64,000 bases of DNA from Lutibacter sp. (GCA_030694935.1 JAUYUA010000045.1:62001-126000), one strand, 5' to 3'; numbered from the stretch's first letter, positions 39,417 to 48,839 are shown. Translations and numbers: made by a program. The notes: generated by a model not told the origin, from the letters alone.

Positions 39417-40104
39417 ACAAGTTAATCAAATTGCCGCTAAACAAAAACATAGAGATGAACTAAAATCAATAAGGCGTAATAAACCTAGTTTTGATAGAAT
39501 CGCACCTATTTTAAATCAAAAACCGACAATATTAATAGTATGTGAGGGTAAGAATACAGAACCTTCATATTTTAGCCAATTTAAGCTTGCAACGGCAACA
39601 ATTAAACCAGTAGGAGAAGGAAACAATACACTCTCATTGGTTAATAGTGCTATAGAACTATCTCAAAAAGGTAATTACGAACAAATTTGGTGTGTCTTTG
39701 ATAAAGATGATTTTAGCAATAATAATTTCAATAATGCTATACTAATTGCTGAATCAAACAACTTTGGTGTAGCATATTCAAATCAAGCTTTTGAATATTG
39801 GTTAATTCTTCATTTTGACGATCACCAAGGCGGCAGTATGGATCGAAAAGACTATAATTCAAAAATTAACAAACTTCTTAAACCTTTCAATCTGAATTAT
39901 AATGGTGATAAAAGCAAGATAATTACAGAAGAAATATTTGAACTTCTTGATGGTTATGATGAAAACATTGGTAAAGAAAGAAAAATATTAGCTATTGAAA
40001 GAGCAAAAAGAAATTATGACCAATTTGACAATAATAATCCATCAAATGCAGAATCCTCAACAACTGTATTTAGAATTGTTGAAGAATTATTGAAGTACTT
40101 ATAA
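39400..40104 (+). CDS. RloB family protein (AbiLii-like)
   Basis: PTILIVCEGKNTEPSYFSQF, IWCVFDKDDF, SNQAFEYWLILHF. Confidence 0.9.
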   Translation: MKMKNKQVNQIAAKQKHRDELKSIRRNKPSFDRIAPILNQKPTILIVCEGKNTEPSYFSQFKLATATIKPVGEGNNTLSLVNSAIELSQKGNYEQIWCVFDKDDFSNNNFNNAILIAESNNFGVAYSNQAFEYWLILHFDDHQGGSMDRKDYNSKINKLLKPFNLNYNGDKSKIITEEIFELLDGYDENIGKERKILAIERAKRNYDQFDNNNPSNAESSTTVFRIVEELLKYL

Positions 40105-40120
40105 TAAAACCAGATTACTT

Positions 40121-40136
40121 GGATTTGCAATCCGTG
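40121..40136. repeat. REP-like palindrome GGATTTGCAATCCGTG
   Basis: Shared with 42017-42035. Confidence 0.6.
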
Positions 40137-40162
40137 TTTTTACAAAATTAACTTAAAACAAT

Positions 40163-41200
40163 ATGACAAAATCGTTCCTCACATTTCCTTCATTATTACT
40201 TCTCTTTTCACTATTGTTTTTCAGTAGTTGCAATAAAGGCAAATCTCAGGAGGAACCAATCATAGAAGATGACAAAAAAGACACCGTAAAAACCATCGCT
40301 GCCCCAGAAAAGAAAATTTCCGAAATCGACACGGTCGACTACAACCAAAGAATGTTGGCTTTGTCTAACAACGACACCACAGGATTTTGGCCCGTAAAAA
40401 CCCCATATCCATTGCCTGGAGCGGTATTGCCGTATAACAGAATTATTGCCTTTTACGGAAATCTGTATTCCAAAAGAATGGGAATTTTGGGTGAATTGCC
40501 AAAAGATGAAATGCTTAAAAAACTGCAAGGTGAAGTTGCCAATTGGCAAGCCGCCGATCCAACTACAAAAACAATTCCAGCCTTGCACTACATCGCCGTC
40601 ACAGCCCAAACCAAGCCCGGAAAAGCAAATTTGCACCGTTTGCGGATGCCTTTTAAGCAAATAGACACCATACTAAATTGGGCAAAGTCTATTGATGCTT
40701 TGGTTTTTTTGGATGTTCAGGTTGGTCACAGCAATATTAAAGATGAAGTTACTGCGCTGGAAACCTATCTTAAACTGCCCAACGTTCATTTGGGAATTGA
40801 TCCCGAATTTTCCTTAAAAAATGGCCATGTTCCCGGCACCAAAATTGGAACTTTTGATGCCTCGGACATCAATGATGCGATTGATATTTTGGCAAACTTG
40901 GTCCGAGAAAATAACCTGCCGCCAAAAGTGTTGGTGGTGCACCGATTTACACAAGGAATGGTGACCAATTACAAAAACATAAAAATAGTTCCTGAAGTTC
41001 AGGTGGTGATGGATATGGATGGATTTGGCGACAAAATTTTAAAAAGATCTACGTACCTGAGATATATTTATAAAGAACCTGTACAATTTACGGGCTTTAA
41101 ATTATTTTATAAAAACGACAATAAAAATAATTGGAAAATGTATACCCCAGAAGAATTATTGAAATTTACACCCAAACCCATCTACATTCAATATCAGTAA
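40163..41200 (+). CDS. Conserved lipoprotein
   Basis: Lipobox LLFFSSCNKG, followed by a ~270 aa domain with TIM-barrel-like beta/alpha pattern. Confidence 0.75.
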   Translation: MTKSFLTFPSLLLLFSLLFFSSCNKGKSQEEPIIEDDKKDTVKTIAAPEKKISEIDTVDYNQRMLALSNNDTTGFWPVKTPYPLPGAVLPYNRIIAFYGNLYSKRMGILGELPKDEMLKKLQGEVANWQAADPTTKTIPALHYIAVTAQTKPGKANLHRLRMPFKQIDTILNWAKSIDALVFLDVQVGHSNIKDEVTALETYLKLPNVHLGIDPEFSLKNGHVPGTKIGTFDASDINDAIDILANLVRENNLPPKVLVVHRFTQGMVTNYKNIKIVPEVQVVMDMDGFGDKILKRSTYLRYIYKEPVQFTGFKLFYKNDNKNNWKMYTPEELLKFTPKPIYIQYQ

Positions 41201-41283
41201 TTCATAGCGATCAGGTTTTGACTAATTTTACCTTTGTAACAAAAGTTATTTTCAAACGTCAAATACTATAAAAAAATCAAACA

Positions 41284-41946
41284 ATGAGCAAAGTCATAAA
41301 ATTTGGGGAAGAAGTGGACGGATACGTTATTCCTGTATTAAACGAGCGAGAAATAAGAGCTGCAGCCGGATTGCTCTTTTTACTGATGTTTATTTCAATA
41401 ATGATTGTAATTCTAAAGGGCGATTTTTTAATGCTAAAATATGCAGTTACCATTTTCCTTGCTGATATTGTTATAAGAGTATTTTTGAATCCTAAATTTG
41501 CGCCGACTTTAATCATTGGGCGTTTAATTGTGAGAAATCAAGTCCCCGAATATGTTGGTGCTGCGCAAAAAAAGTTTGCTTGGATCATTGGCGTGATTTT
41601 GGCCGCTACCATGTTTATTCTTTTGGTGGTTGCAAATACTTATAGCCCAATTACAGGAATTATCTGTTTTATTTGTCTTATTTTCTTATTCTTCGAATCG
41701 GCGTTTGGCATTTGTTTGGGATGCAAATTTTATAATTTGTTTTACAAAGAAAAAGCGCAATACTGCCCCGGTGAAGTGTGTGATGTGAAATCAAGACAAG
41801 AAATTCAGAAAACATCTTTGATACAAATCCTGATCGTTTTTGCATTTATTGCCTACATATTTTTAACCGTCTTTCTTTTTGATGATTATTTTAGCGAACG
41901 GCCTTATGACTTGTTTGGTATAGAAAGTGCTGCAAATTCGAAATAA
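41284..41946 (+). CDS. DUF4395 domain-containing membrane protein
   Basis: VPVLNEREIRAAAGLLF, FLNPKFAPTLIIGRLIVR, FFESAFGICLGCKFYNL. Confidence 0.85.
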   Translation: MSKVIKFGEEVDGYVIPVLNEREIRAAAGLLFLLMFISIMIVILKGDFLMLKYAVTIFLADIVIRVFLNPKFAPTLIIGRLIVRNQVPEYVGAAQKKFAWIIGVILAATMFILLVVANTYSPITGIICFICLIFLFFESAFGICLGCKFYNLFYKEKAQYCPGEVCDVKSRQEIQKTSLIQILIVFAFIAYIFLTVFLFDDYFSERPYDLFGIESAANSK

Positions 41947-42016
41947 TAATTACCGTTTCAATACAGCAATTTCAAGCTCAAAAACCTTAGCGCATTTTAC
42001 TGATGAAACCCGATTG

Positions 42017-42035
42017 CGCGGATTTGCAATCCGTG
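42017..42035. repeat. REP-like palindrome CGCGGATTTGCAATCCGTG
   Basis: Same core as 40121 and 42171. Confidence 0.65.
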
Positions 42036-42170
42036 TTTTCCCAAAACAATCACTGTTTCCTCAAAACAAAAAAATCTGCAAAGCCACAAAACGTAAATTA
42101 TATAAGTTACAAATTGAGAGGCAAGTTATTTTATTATATTTGTAATAGATATCAACTTTTATAAGAACTG

Positions 42171-42191
42171 GCGCGGATTTCAAATCCGCGC
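42171..42191. repeat. REP-like perfect palindrome GCGCGGATTT-C-AAATCCGCGC
   Basis: 10-bp perfect arms. Confidence 0.75.
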
Positions 42192-42236
42192 TATCGAAAT
42201 TTTTTCAAGCTCGAAAACCTTTAGTAAACACTAAAA

Positions 42237-42749
42237 ATGAAAACCTACAAGCACTTTGAAACGGAACGACTAATTTTACAGCCAACCACTTCAGATGATG
42301 CTGAATTCATTTTTGAATTGGTGAATACGCCAAAATGGCTTGCAAATATTGGCGACAGAAACGTAAAATCGGTTGAAGATGCCAAAACATATATCAAAGA
42401 AAGAATGACGCCACAATTGGAAAAACTTGGGTATGGAAATTATACCTTGATCAGAAAAGTTGACAACCATAAAATAGGCACTTGCGGTTTGTATGACCGG
42501 GAAGGTTTGGAAGGTGTAGATATTGGCTTTGCCTTGTTGCCGGCTTACGAAAATTTGGGCTATGGTTATGAAAGTGCGGCAAAATTACTGGAAGTTGGCA
42601 TTAAAGAGTTTCATATTAAACGCATCAGCGCCATCACCACCAAAGAAAATATAGTCTCACAAAAACTCATAGAAAAATTGGGACTTAAATACGTAAATAT
42701 CATAAAAATGCCCGATGATGAAGAGGAATTACTGCTTTACAGTTTATAA
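42237..42749 (+). CDS. GNAT family N-acetyltransferase (RimJ/RimL type)
   Basis: ETERLILQPTTSDDAEFIFELVNTP, NLGYGYESAAKLLEVGI. Confidence 0.92.
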   Translation: MKTYKHFETERLILQPTTSDDAEFIFELVNTPKWLANIGDRNVKSVEDAKTYIKERMTPQLEKLGYGNYTLIRKVDNHKIGTCGLYDREGLEGVDIGFALLPAYENLGYGYESAAKLLEVGIKEFHIKRISAITTKENIVSQKLIEKLGLKYVNIIKMPDDEEELLLYSL

Positions 42750-42945
42750 TGTTGAAAATTCCCCATTGCATATTTATTAAATAAAAAACTACTTTTCCCT
42801 AAATTGACTCAACTTATATACAACTTGGTCTGCCTAAGTATTTTCAATTTAAATCATAAAAGACCTTGCAAATAATTTTATTGGAAGCATCAGCACAATC
42901 ATCAACATTTTTATGTCCGCACAAATATTTGTTATATTTGCAACT

Positions 42946-43263
42946 ATGAAAACACTTTGTTTCATCTTGTCATTATACGTTTTTTCCCTTTCGGTGGTTC
43001 CTTGCTGCTCGGATGACAATTGCAATGATGAAACAATCACAGAGAACACCAACAATCATTCACAAGAGCCTAACGAAGAAGGAGATTGTAATGCCTGTTC
43101 TCCATTTCTTAACTGCGGAACTTGCATTGGTTTTGTCTTTACAAATTTGCAGATTGACATTGCTGAAATCCCTACTGTTGAAAATCATTTTGTTCCAATT
43201 TACAAACCCCAATTTTCTGATGATTTTTTTGATAAGATCTGGCAACCGCCAAAAATAAGTTAA
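42946..43263 (+). CDS. Small Cys-rich DUF6660-like protein preceding a TonB receptor
   Basis: VVPCCSDDNCNDE...EEGDCNACSPFLNCGTCIGF; -7 box TATATTTG ends 6 nt before ATG 42946. Confidence 0.7.
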   Translation: MKTLCFILSLYVFSLSVVPCCSDDNCNDETITENTNNHSQEPNEEGDCNACSPFLNCGTCIGFVFTNLQIDIAEIPTVENHFVPIYKPQFSDDFFDKIWQPPKIS

Positions 43264-43351
43264 TGATAAAATTAGCGGACTTCATCACTTTTATTTGTGG
43301 TGTATTTCCCCATTTAACCCAATCTTAAATTATTTACTTAATCATTTTAAA

Positions 43352-45526
43352 ATGAAAAAATTTATCTTGCCTGTTTTGGCAATCATCTATACTTCGTTGG
43401 CTTTTGGACAACATACCTTTAAAGCCATCATCAAAGACAGCGAAAGCAAAGAATTGCTTTTGGGCGCAACCGCAATTTTACAAGGCACCACCAATGGCGC
43501 AAGTGCAAACCAAAACGGTTATCTGGAAATTAAAAATATTCCCGACGGAAAACAAACCATCATTTTTAGTTATGTGGGTTATCAGGAAAAAAAGAACACT
43601 TTTCTTTTTCCTTTGATTCAAACCGATCCATTTATAATTTTGCTTTCGGCTGCTGAAGGCGAAGAACTGGAAGAAGTGGTCATTTCTTCTACCCGTTCCA
43701 GCAGAACAATAGACAATATTCCGACAAGGATTGAAGCCATTTCGGGTGAAGAACTGGAAGAAAAAGGAAATATGAAACCTGGTGATATTCGAATGATGCT
43801 GAACGAAAGCACAGGCATTCAAACGCAACAAACATCGGCCACGAGTTACAATTCAAGCATTAGAATTCAAGGACTCGACGGAAAATACACGCAAATATTA
43901 AAAGATGGTTATCCGCTTTATGCAGGTTTTTCAGGCGGATTAAGTTTGTTGCAAATAGCGCCTCTCGACTTAAAACAAGTTGAAGTAATTAAAGGAGCAT
44001 CCTCAACACTTTACGGCGGCGGCGCGATTGCCGGCTTGGTAAATCTTGTTTCAAAAACACCGGAAGAAGAAAGAGAATTAAGTTTTATGCTTAACGGAAC
44101 TTCTGCATTGGGTTTGGATGTAAGCGGATTTTACGCGAAAAAAAATGATAAAATTGGCACAACAATATTTGCATCCTACAATGCTGGAACAGCTTACGAC
44201 CCTTCCGATATTGGTTTTACCGCAATTCCTGAATTTACGAGATATACGGTCAATCCTAAATTATTTGTGTATTTCAATGATAAAACCACGTTAAATGCCG
44301 GTGTAAATACCACGATTGAAAAACGCATTGGCGGCGATATAAAATATATTGAAAACAAAGGCAATGAAACACATAGTTATTTTGAGAAGAATAACACAAA
44401 CCGTTATAGTGCCCAGTTGGGACTTGACCATACCATTAACGACAACTCAAAATGGTCATTTAAAAACAGCTTGAGTTATTATGACAGATCCATTGAAATT
44501 CCGAGTTTTAAATTTTCGGGAGTTCAATTGTCTTCTTTTAATGAAGCAACCTACCATTACAAAGTTGAAAATTCTGAATGGATTTCCGGTTTAAATTTAT
44601 GGACAGACAAATTTACCCAAGATAAATTTGACGCATCAGAAGCAGTGGATTATCATTACACAACCATTGGCGGATTTGTTCAAAACACCTGGAATGCCAC
44701 TGAAAAATTTATTCTTGAAACTGGTTTGCGCGGCGACTACCAAAACGAATATGGATTTTTTGCATTGCCAAGAATTTCCGGACTTTTAAAAGTGAATCCG
44801 AAATTATCGCTGAGGCTAGGCGGCGGCTTGGGCTACAAAACCCCAACAGTTTTTACGGAAGATGCAGAACGAATTCAGTTTAGAAATGTATTGCCCATTG
44901 ACATTTCAAATACAGAAGCCGAGAAATCTGTCGGTGGAAATTTCGACATTAATTACAGAACATCTCTTTCAGACAAAATGTCTTTTAGCATCAATACCCT
45001 GTTTTTTTATACTGAAATAAAAAATCCGTTAATTCTTACGGCAACCACTGAAAATTTATATGAATTTCAGCAACCAAACGGATCGATTGACACCAAAGGA
45101 ATTGAAACAAATGTAAAACTGACTTATGGCGACTTAAAGCTTTTTGTGGGCTACACTTTGGCAGATGTGAATGAACATTACAACGGAATCTCAACAAAAT
45201 TTCCCTTGGTGGCAAAGCACCGACTGAATAATGTTTTGATGTATGAAATCGAAGATTCCTTAAAAATGGGTTTAGAAGCCTATTATTTTAGTCCGCAAGA
45301 ACTAAATAACGGTGCAAAAGGCAAAGAATATTGGCTGTTCGGATTTATGGTTGAAAAAATTTGGGATTCGTTTTCAATTTTCATCAATTTTGAAAATTTC
45401 GGCGATACCCGCCAAACCAAATTCGACACTATATATTCCGGCACAATTACCAACCCGACGTTTAGGGATATTTATGCACCAGTTGACGGATTTGTAATAA
45501 ACGGCGGATTAAAATTAAAGCTGTAA
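43352..45526 (+). CDS. TonB-dependent receptor with carboxypeptidase-like N-terminal domain
   Basis: Signal peptide, LLLGATAILQGTTNGASANQNGYLEIKNIPDGKQTIIFSYVGY, plug EVVISSTRSSRTIDNIPTRIEAISGEELEEKG, C-term beta strand. Confidence 0.93.
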   Translation: MKKFILPVLAIIYTSLAFGQHTFKAIIKDSESKELLLGATAILQGTTNGASANQNGYLEIKNIPDGKQTIIFSYVGYQEKKNTFLFPLIQTDPFIILLSAAEGEELEEVVISSTRSSRTIDNIPTRIEAISGEELEEKGNMKPGDIRMMLNESTGIQTQQTSATSYNSSIRIQGLDGKYTQILKDGYPLYAGFSGGLSLLQIAPLDLKQVEVIKGASSTLYGGGAIAGLVNLVSKTPEEERELSFMLNGTSALGLDVSGFYAKKNDKIGTTIFASYNAGTAYDPSDIGFTAIPEFTRYTVNPKLFVYFNDKTTLNAGVNTTIEKRIGGDIKYIENKGNETHSYFEKNNTNRYSAQLGLDHTINDNSKWSFKNSLSYYDRSIEIPSFKFSGVQLSSFNEATYHYKVENSEWISGLNLWTDKFTQDKFDASEAVDYHYTTIGGFVQNTWNATEKFILETGLRGDYQNEYGFFALPRISGLLKVNPKLSLRLGGGLGYKTPTVFTEDAERIQFRNVLPIDISNTEAEKSVGGNFDINYRTSLSDKMSFSINTLFFYTEIKNPLILTATTENLYEFQQPNGSIDTKGIETNVKLTYGDLKLFVGYTLADVNEHYNGISTKFPLVAKHRLNNVLMYEIEDSLKMGLEAYYFSPQELNNGAKGKEYWLFGFMVEKIWDSFSIFINFENFGDTRQTKFDTIYSGTITNPTFRDIYAPVDGFVINGGLKLKL

Positions 45527-45623
45527 TATCAATATAAAAATTTTCTAGAGGAAAATAAAAGGCGTTATTAAGTTATAAATCAATCTAAACCTGTTTCTAA
45601 CTGATTCACTTTGAATTAAATAT

Positions 45624-45667
45624 TTTGAGAATCAATATAAATTAGTTACTTTTGACGTTAGTAACGT
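45624..45667 (+). promoter_or_regulatory. HigBA promoter/operator: TTTG-N19-TACTTTTG with palindrome ACGTTA-G-TAACGT
   Basis: -33 TTTG 45624-45627, -7 TACTTTTG 45647-45654, perfect palindrome 45655-45667 directly downstream. Confidence 0.75.
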
Positions 45668-45674
45668 AAAAGAT

Positions 45675-45956
45675 ATGATTGTATCCTTTGGATCGAAAGA
45701 GACTGAAATGATTTGGAATGGAATTAGGGCAAAAAAAATTCCTTTGGAAATTCAAAATATAGGGAGGCGAAAATTGAGAATGCTCAATAATTCCCAGGAC
45801 ATGCTCGATTTAAGAATTCCTCCATCAAACCGACTTGAAAAACTAACCGGAAATCTGAGTAGATTTTACAGCATCCGAATTAATAAACAATGGCGAATTA
45901 TTTTTATTTGGGAGAATGGAAATGCCCACGAAACGGAAATAATTGATTATCATTAA
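45675..45956 (+). CDS. higB: Type II toxin HigB/RelE-ParE family
   Basis: MIVSFGSKETEMIWNG...LRIPPSNRLEKLTGNLSRFYSIRINKQWRIIFIW. Confidence 0.93.
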   Translation: MIVSFGSKETEMIWNGIRAKKIPLEIQNIGRRKLRMLNNSQDMLDLRIPPSNRLEKLTGNLSRFYSIRINKQWRIIFIWENGNAHETEIIDYH

Positions 45957-45967
45957 AAAGCATAAAA

Positions 45968-46270
45968 ATGGAAAAATTAGCAAATGTACACCCAGGCGAA
46001 ATCTTGTTTTACGAATTTCTTGAACCGTTAAAAATAACAGCGTATAGACTTTCGAAAGATTTAAAAATTCCGCAAACCCGTATTTCAGAAATCTTAAAAG
46101 GAAATCGCAGAATAACTGCTGATACCGCTTTAAGGTTGAGTAAGTACTTTGGCAACTCGGCCAAATTTTGGCTTGGACTGCAAGATGATTTTGACATTGA
46201 GGAAGAAACTGAAATTAAAGAAAATGAGTTGAAAGAAATAAAGCATTTTAATGACAAAAATGTTGCTTAA
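45968..46270 (+). CDS. higA: HigA family antitoxin
   Basis: NVHPGEILFYEFLEPLKITAYRLSKDLKIPQTRISEILKGNRRITADTALRLSKYFG. Confidence 0.95.
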   Translation: MEKLANVHPGEILFYEFLEPLKITAYRLSKDLKIPQTRISEILKGNRRITADTALRLSKYFGNSAKFWLGLQDDFDIEEETEIKENELKEIKHFNDKNVA

Positions 46271-46369
46271 CCTTTATGCATACCATTTTTATGCAAAAAT
46301 TAACTGCCCAAAATTAAAATTCAACTCAATAAAAAACCATTTCTAATAGCAAAATAACTATAAACTTAT

Positions 46370-47100
46370 TTAGTATAAATCAAACATACTTGCTTTCCGG
46401 GTCCGTTTTTTTAGTTTAAAAATTCGGTCGTGGTAATATTCCTTTAACTCATCTATAAATGTCAGCGGATTTTCATATTCCGTAAATACTTTATAGGTAT
46501 GTTTGTTTTTGGCGACTTGCAGTTGTTTTTCCAATTTCAGAAGCTCATTTTGCAAATAAGAATCCTCTTGGGCAGTTTTTTCAGAAAATTCAGGAAAATG
46601 CATCATCGCATTTCCGCTAAAAATGTGTTTATGAAAATTTTGAAGTTCGGCCAAGTTGCCGGTTTGGTAGATTTCGATCAATTTTGAGGTCACTTCTGTA
46701 GCAAGGTCAATTTTTTCGTCGTGCATCGAAAATTTATCGGGATGCACAAAAAGCATCGCTTCCCTATACAAGCGTTTTTTTTTTTTTGATTGTCTTCGCT
46801 TGTATTGTTCGCATTGTTTTTGACAATCACTTTTAAACCCTCCAAATCCTTAAAGTTTTTACCTTTCTTTTTTTGTGCAAAACGTCTTTCCTTTTTTGCC
46901 AGTTGCACTTTTTTGTAAAGAACTGTTAACTCCTGTTCTTCAATAAGTTCATCGATTAAATGCGAGCGCAAAATGGCTTCAAAAGCGTTAGTCTTTTGTT
47001 CAATGTCATTCAGTTCCTTTTGCAAAAGGTTGATTTTGGCTTTCAGCAATAGTTGATCTTGCTCATTATCGTTTGAAACAGGAAGTGTGTTTTTTGTCAT
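46370..47100 (-). pseudogene. J-domain-like protein split in two frames at an A13 (coding strand) homopolymer
   Basis: ORFs 46690-47100 and 46370-46771 join at T13 (plus strand 46775-46787); HPDK motif (REAMLFVHPDKF) just after the break. Confidence 0.8.
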
Positions 47101-47204
47101 TCATTGAATTATAATGCCGCAAAGTTGCTAAAAAAATTGCAATTCAACGTCATCACCTAATTTCATTGATTCGTAATTTATTGGAAGTCTTGTTGAAAAT
47201 TAAA

Positions 47205-48572
47205 TTAAGTGGTCTTTTTATTGTAAAAAAACAAATTCTTATTGATTAAATAAATTCGTATTCTTTTGTCGTTATTCGATTTTTTAGACTGTACTATATC
47301 TTCGCTAAAACCCAAAATCGTTTTAATTTTCAGGTTAATTTCATCGAGTTTCTGCACTTTTATTCGCTCATTATGGGTAGGGCTATATTGGCTTTCTTCC
47401 ACAATATTTAGAATTTTATGAGAGCTTACCGCTTCGTCGGAAACCAACAACCTTAATATCTCCATCGCTTTATGGTCAAATTCAACAAACTTATTTTGAT
47501 ACCGCAATCCGTTGTCCAACAAAACAATTTTCTTCCTTTTTTTGAATTGCCTAAAACCAAAATTGACCAAAAGCGCAGTCAAAAGTAAGCCGGCGACCAA
47601 AGAAAAGGATCCTTTTAATAAATTATAATTGCTGTAAAAAGGTTTATCGGAAATGAATTCGCCTATAAATTCATTTTCACTGGCATTTCTGAAATAGACA
47701 TTGCTATTATGTTCTCTAAAATAGAAAAAATAAAAGCGGTCATTCAAAAAATAATGATTTAAAGATGCGATCACATTATACGAATATTTACCGTGTTTAA
47801 ATTTTGTGTGTTTGTTATTGCCCAAATCGATGATCGACATTCCATTGGTATAAAGCACCAATAAAGATTTTTTATAACTTATTGGGTGGGCAAGATTGGT
47901 TAAATCAATCATTTCGCTTATTCCCAAAAAATGCCATTTATTCCGTTTTAAATCGTATTTCCATACTTCATTGTTAAAATACATTTCCGTTTTATTAAAA
48001 TCATCAATGCTTTTACCGTTAAAAAAATAGGCGTCATCTTTGTCCAAAATATACAATCCGTCAAAAGTTCCCTTGGGCACTTCTTTAGAATTAACCGGAC
48101 TTAAAGCTTCCCATTCCAACAAATCGGTATCAAAATAGGTGAAGAAATTTCTTGCGCTCCAAAAACCATAACCGCCATATCTTACAATTTTATCATCATA
48201 AACAAAAATGTTGGAATTGATTTGCATTTTATGGTTAAAGGAATTGTCAATACGCTTAATTGTGTCATTCTGCAATTTGTAAACAATTCCGCCAGCGTTA
48301 TGCACAAAATAATAGTTTGAATTCACCAACACCGGTTTAGCGCCCATAAATTCAAATTGAGGATCAACAACAATTTTTACGCTGTCAACCATAAAAGTTT
48401 CCAAATCAATTTTTTTGTAGTAATCCTTAAAAAATACGAAGATGGCATTGTTTGCGCTATCCAATGAAGTGTGGGATATTTCATTATATTTTCCCACATA
48501 AACCGATTGCGCGAATGAAAGCGTTGTAAATAAAAATAAACCAGCGGTTAAAAACTTGTCCCTAAGCATCAT
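47205..48572 (-). CDS. Membrane-anchored one-component regulator candidate: N-terminal secreted propeller-like region, TM, C-terminal winged-HTH-like domain
   Basis: Signal peptide; kelch-like repeats; TM GSFSLVAGLLLTALLVNFGF; cytosolic NGLRYQNKFVEFDHKAMEILRLLVSDEAVSSHKILNIVEESQ...DKRIRIYLIN. Confidence 0.65.
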   Translation of the reverse strand: MMLRDKFLTAGLFLFTTLSFAQSVYVGKYNEISHTSLDSANNAIFVFFKDYYKKIDLETFMVDSVKIVVDPQFEFMGAKPVLVNSNYYFVHNAGGIVYKLQNDTIKRIDNSFNHKMQINSNIFVYDDKIVRYGGYGFWSARNFFTYFDTDLLEWEALSPVNSKEVPKGTFDGLYILDKDDAYFFNGKSIDDFNKTEMYFNNEVWKYDLKRNKWHFLGISEMIDLTNLAHPISYKKSLLVLYTNGMSIIDLGNNKHTKFKHGKYSYNVIASLNHYFLNDRFYFFYFREHNSNVYFRNASENEFIGEFISDKPFYSNYNLLKGSFSLVAGLLLTALLVNFGFRQFKKRKKIVLLDNGLRYQNKFVEFDHKAMEILRLLVSDEAVSSHKILNIVEESQYSPTHNERIKVQKLDEINLKIKTILGFSEDIVQSKKSNNDKRIRIYLINKNLFFYNKKTT

Positions 48573-48704
48573 AATCCAAATATACACAAAATACAGTTTG
48601 TGAGATAAAAAAAATAATCATCTCATTATAATGCGAGAATATGATTTAATGAAATGATGTTTTAAATTCGCCTTATTATTTTGATTTAAAAAAATTGAAG
48701 CGTT

Positions 48705-48839
48705 ATGAAACAGATAATTCAAATCACCCTTAAACAAATTCAGCAGAAAACTACCCAAATTGTACTCATCGGTTTAATCATGCTTTTTGTGATGCTTTCA
48801 AGCTTGTACATTTTGTTCACCGCTTTTATATCCATTTAA
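48705..48839 (+). CDS. Small single-TM protein (44 aa), not in ORF track
   Basis: MKQIIQITLKQIQQKTTQIVLIGLIMLFVMLSSLYILFTAFISI*. Confidence 0.4.
   Translation: MKQIIQITLKQIQQKTTQIVLIGLIMLFVMLSSLYILFTAFISI

Noticed and set aside
38085-40104. RloC-type anticodon nuclease or type I restriction system
   Set aside because: ATPase lacks the coiled-coil/nuclease length of RloC and no hsdRMS genes are present; the pair fits RloA/RloB.
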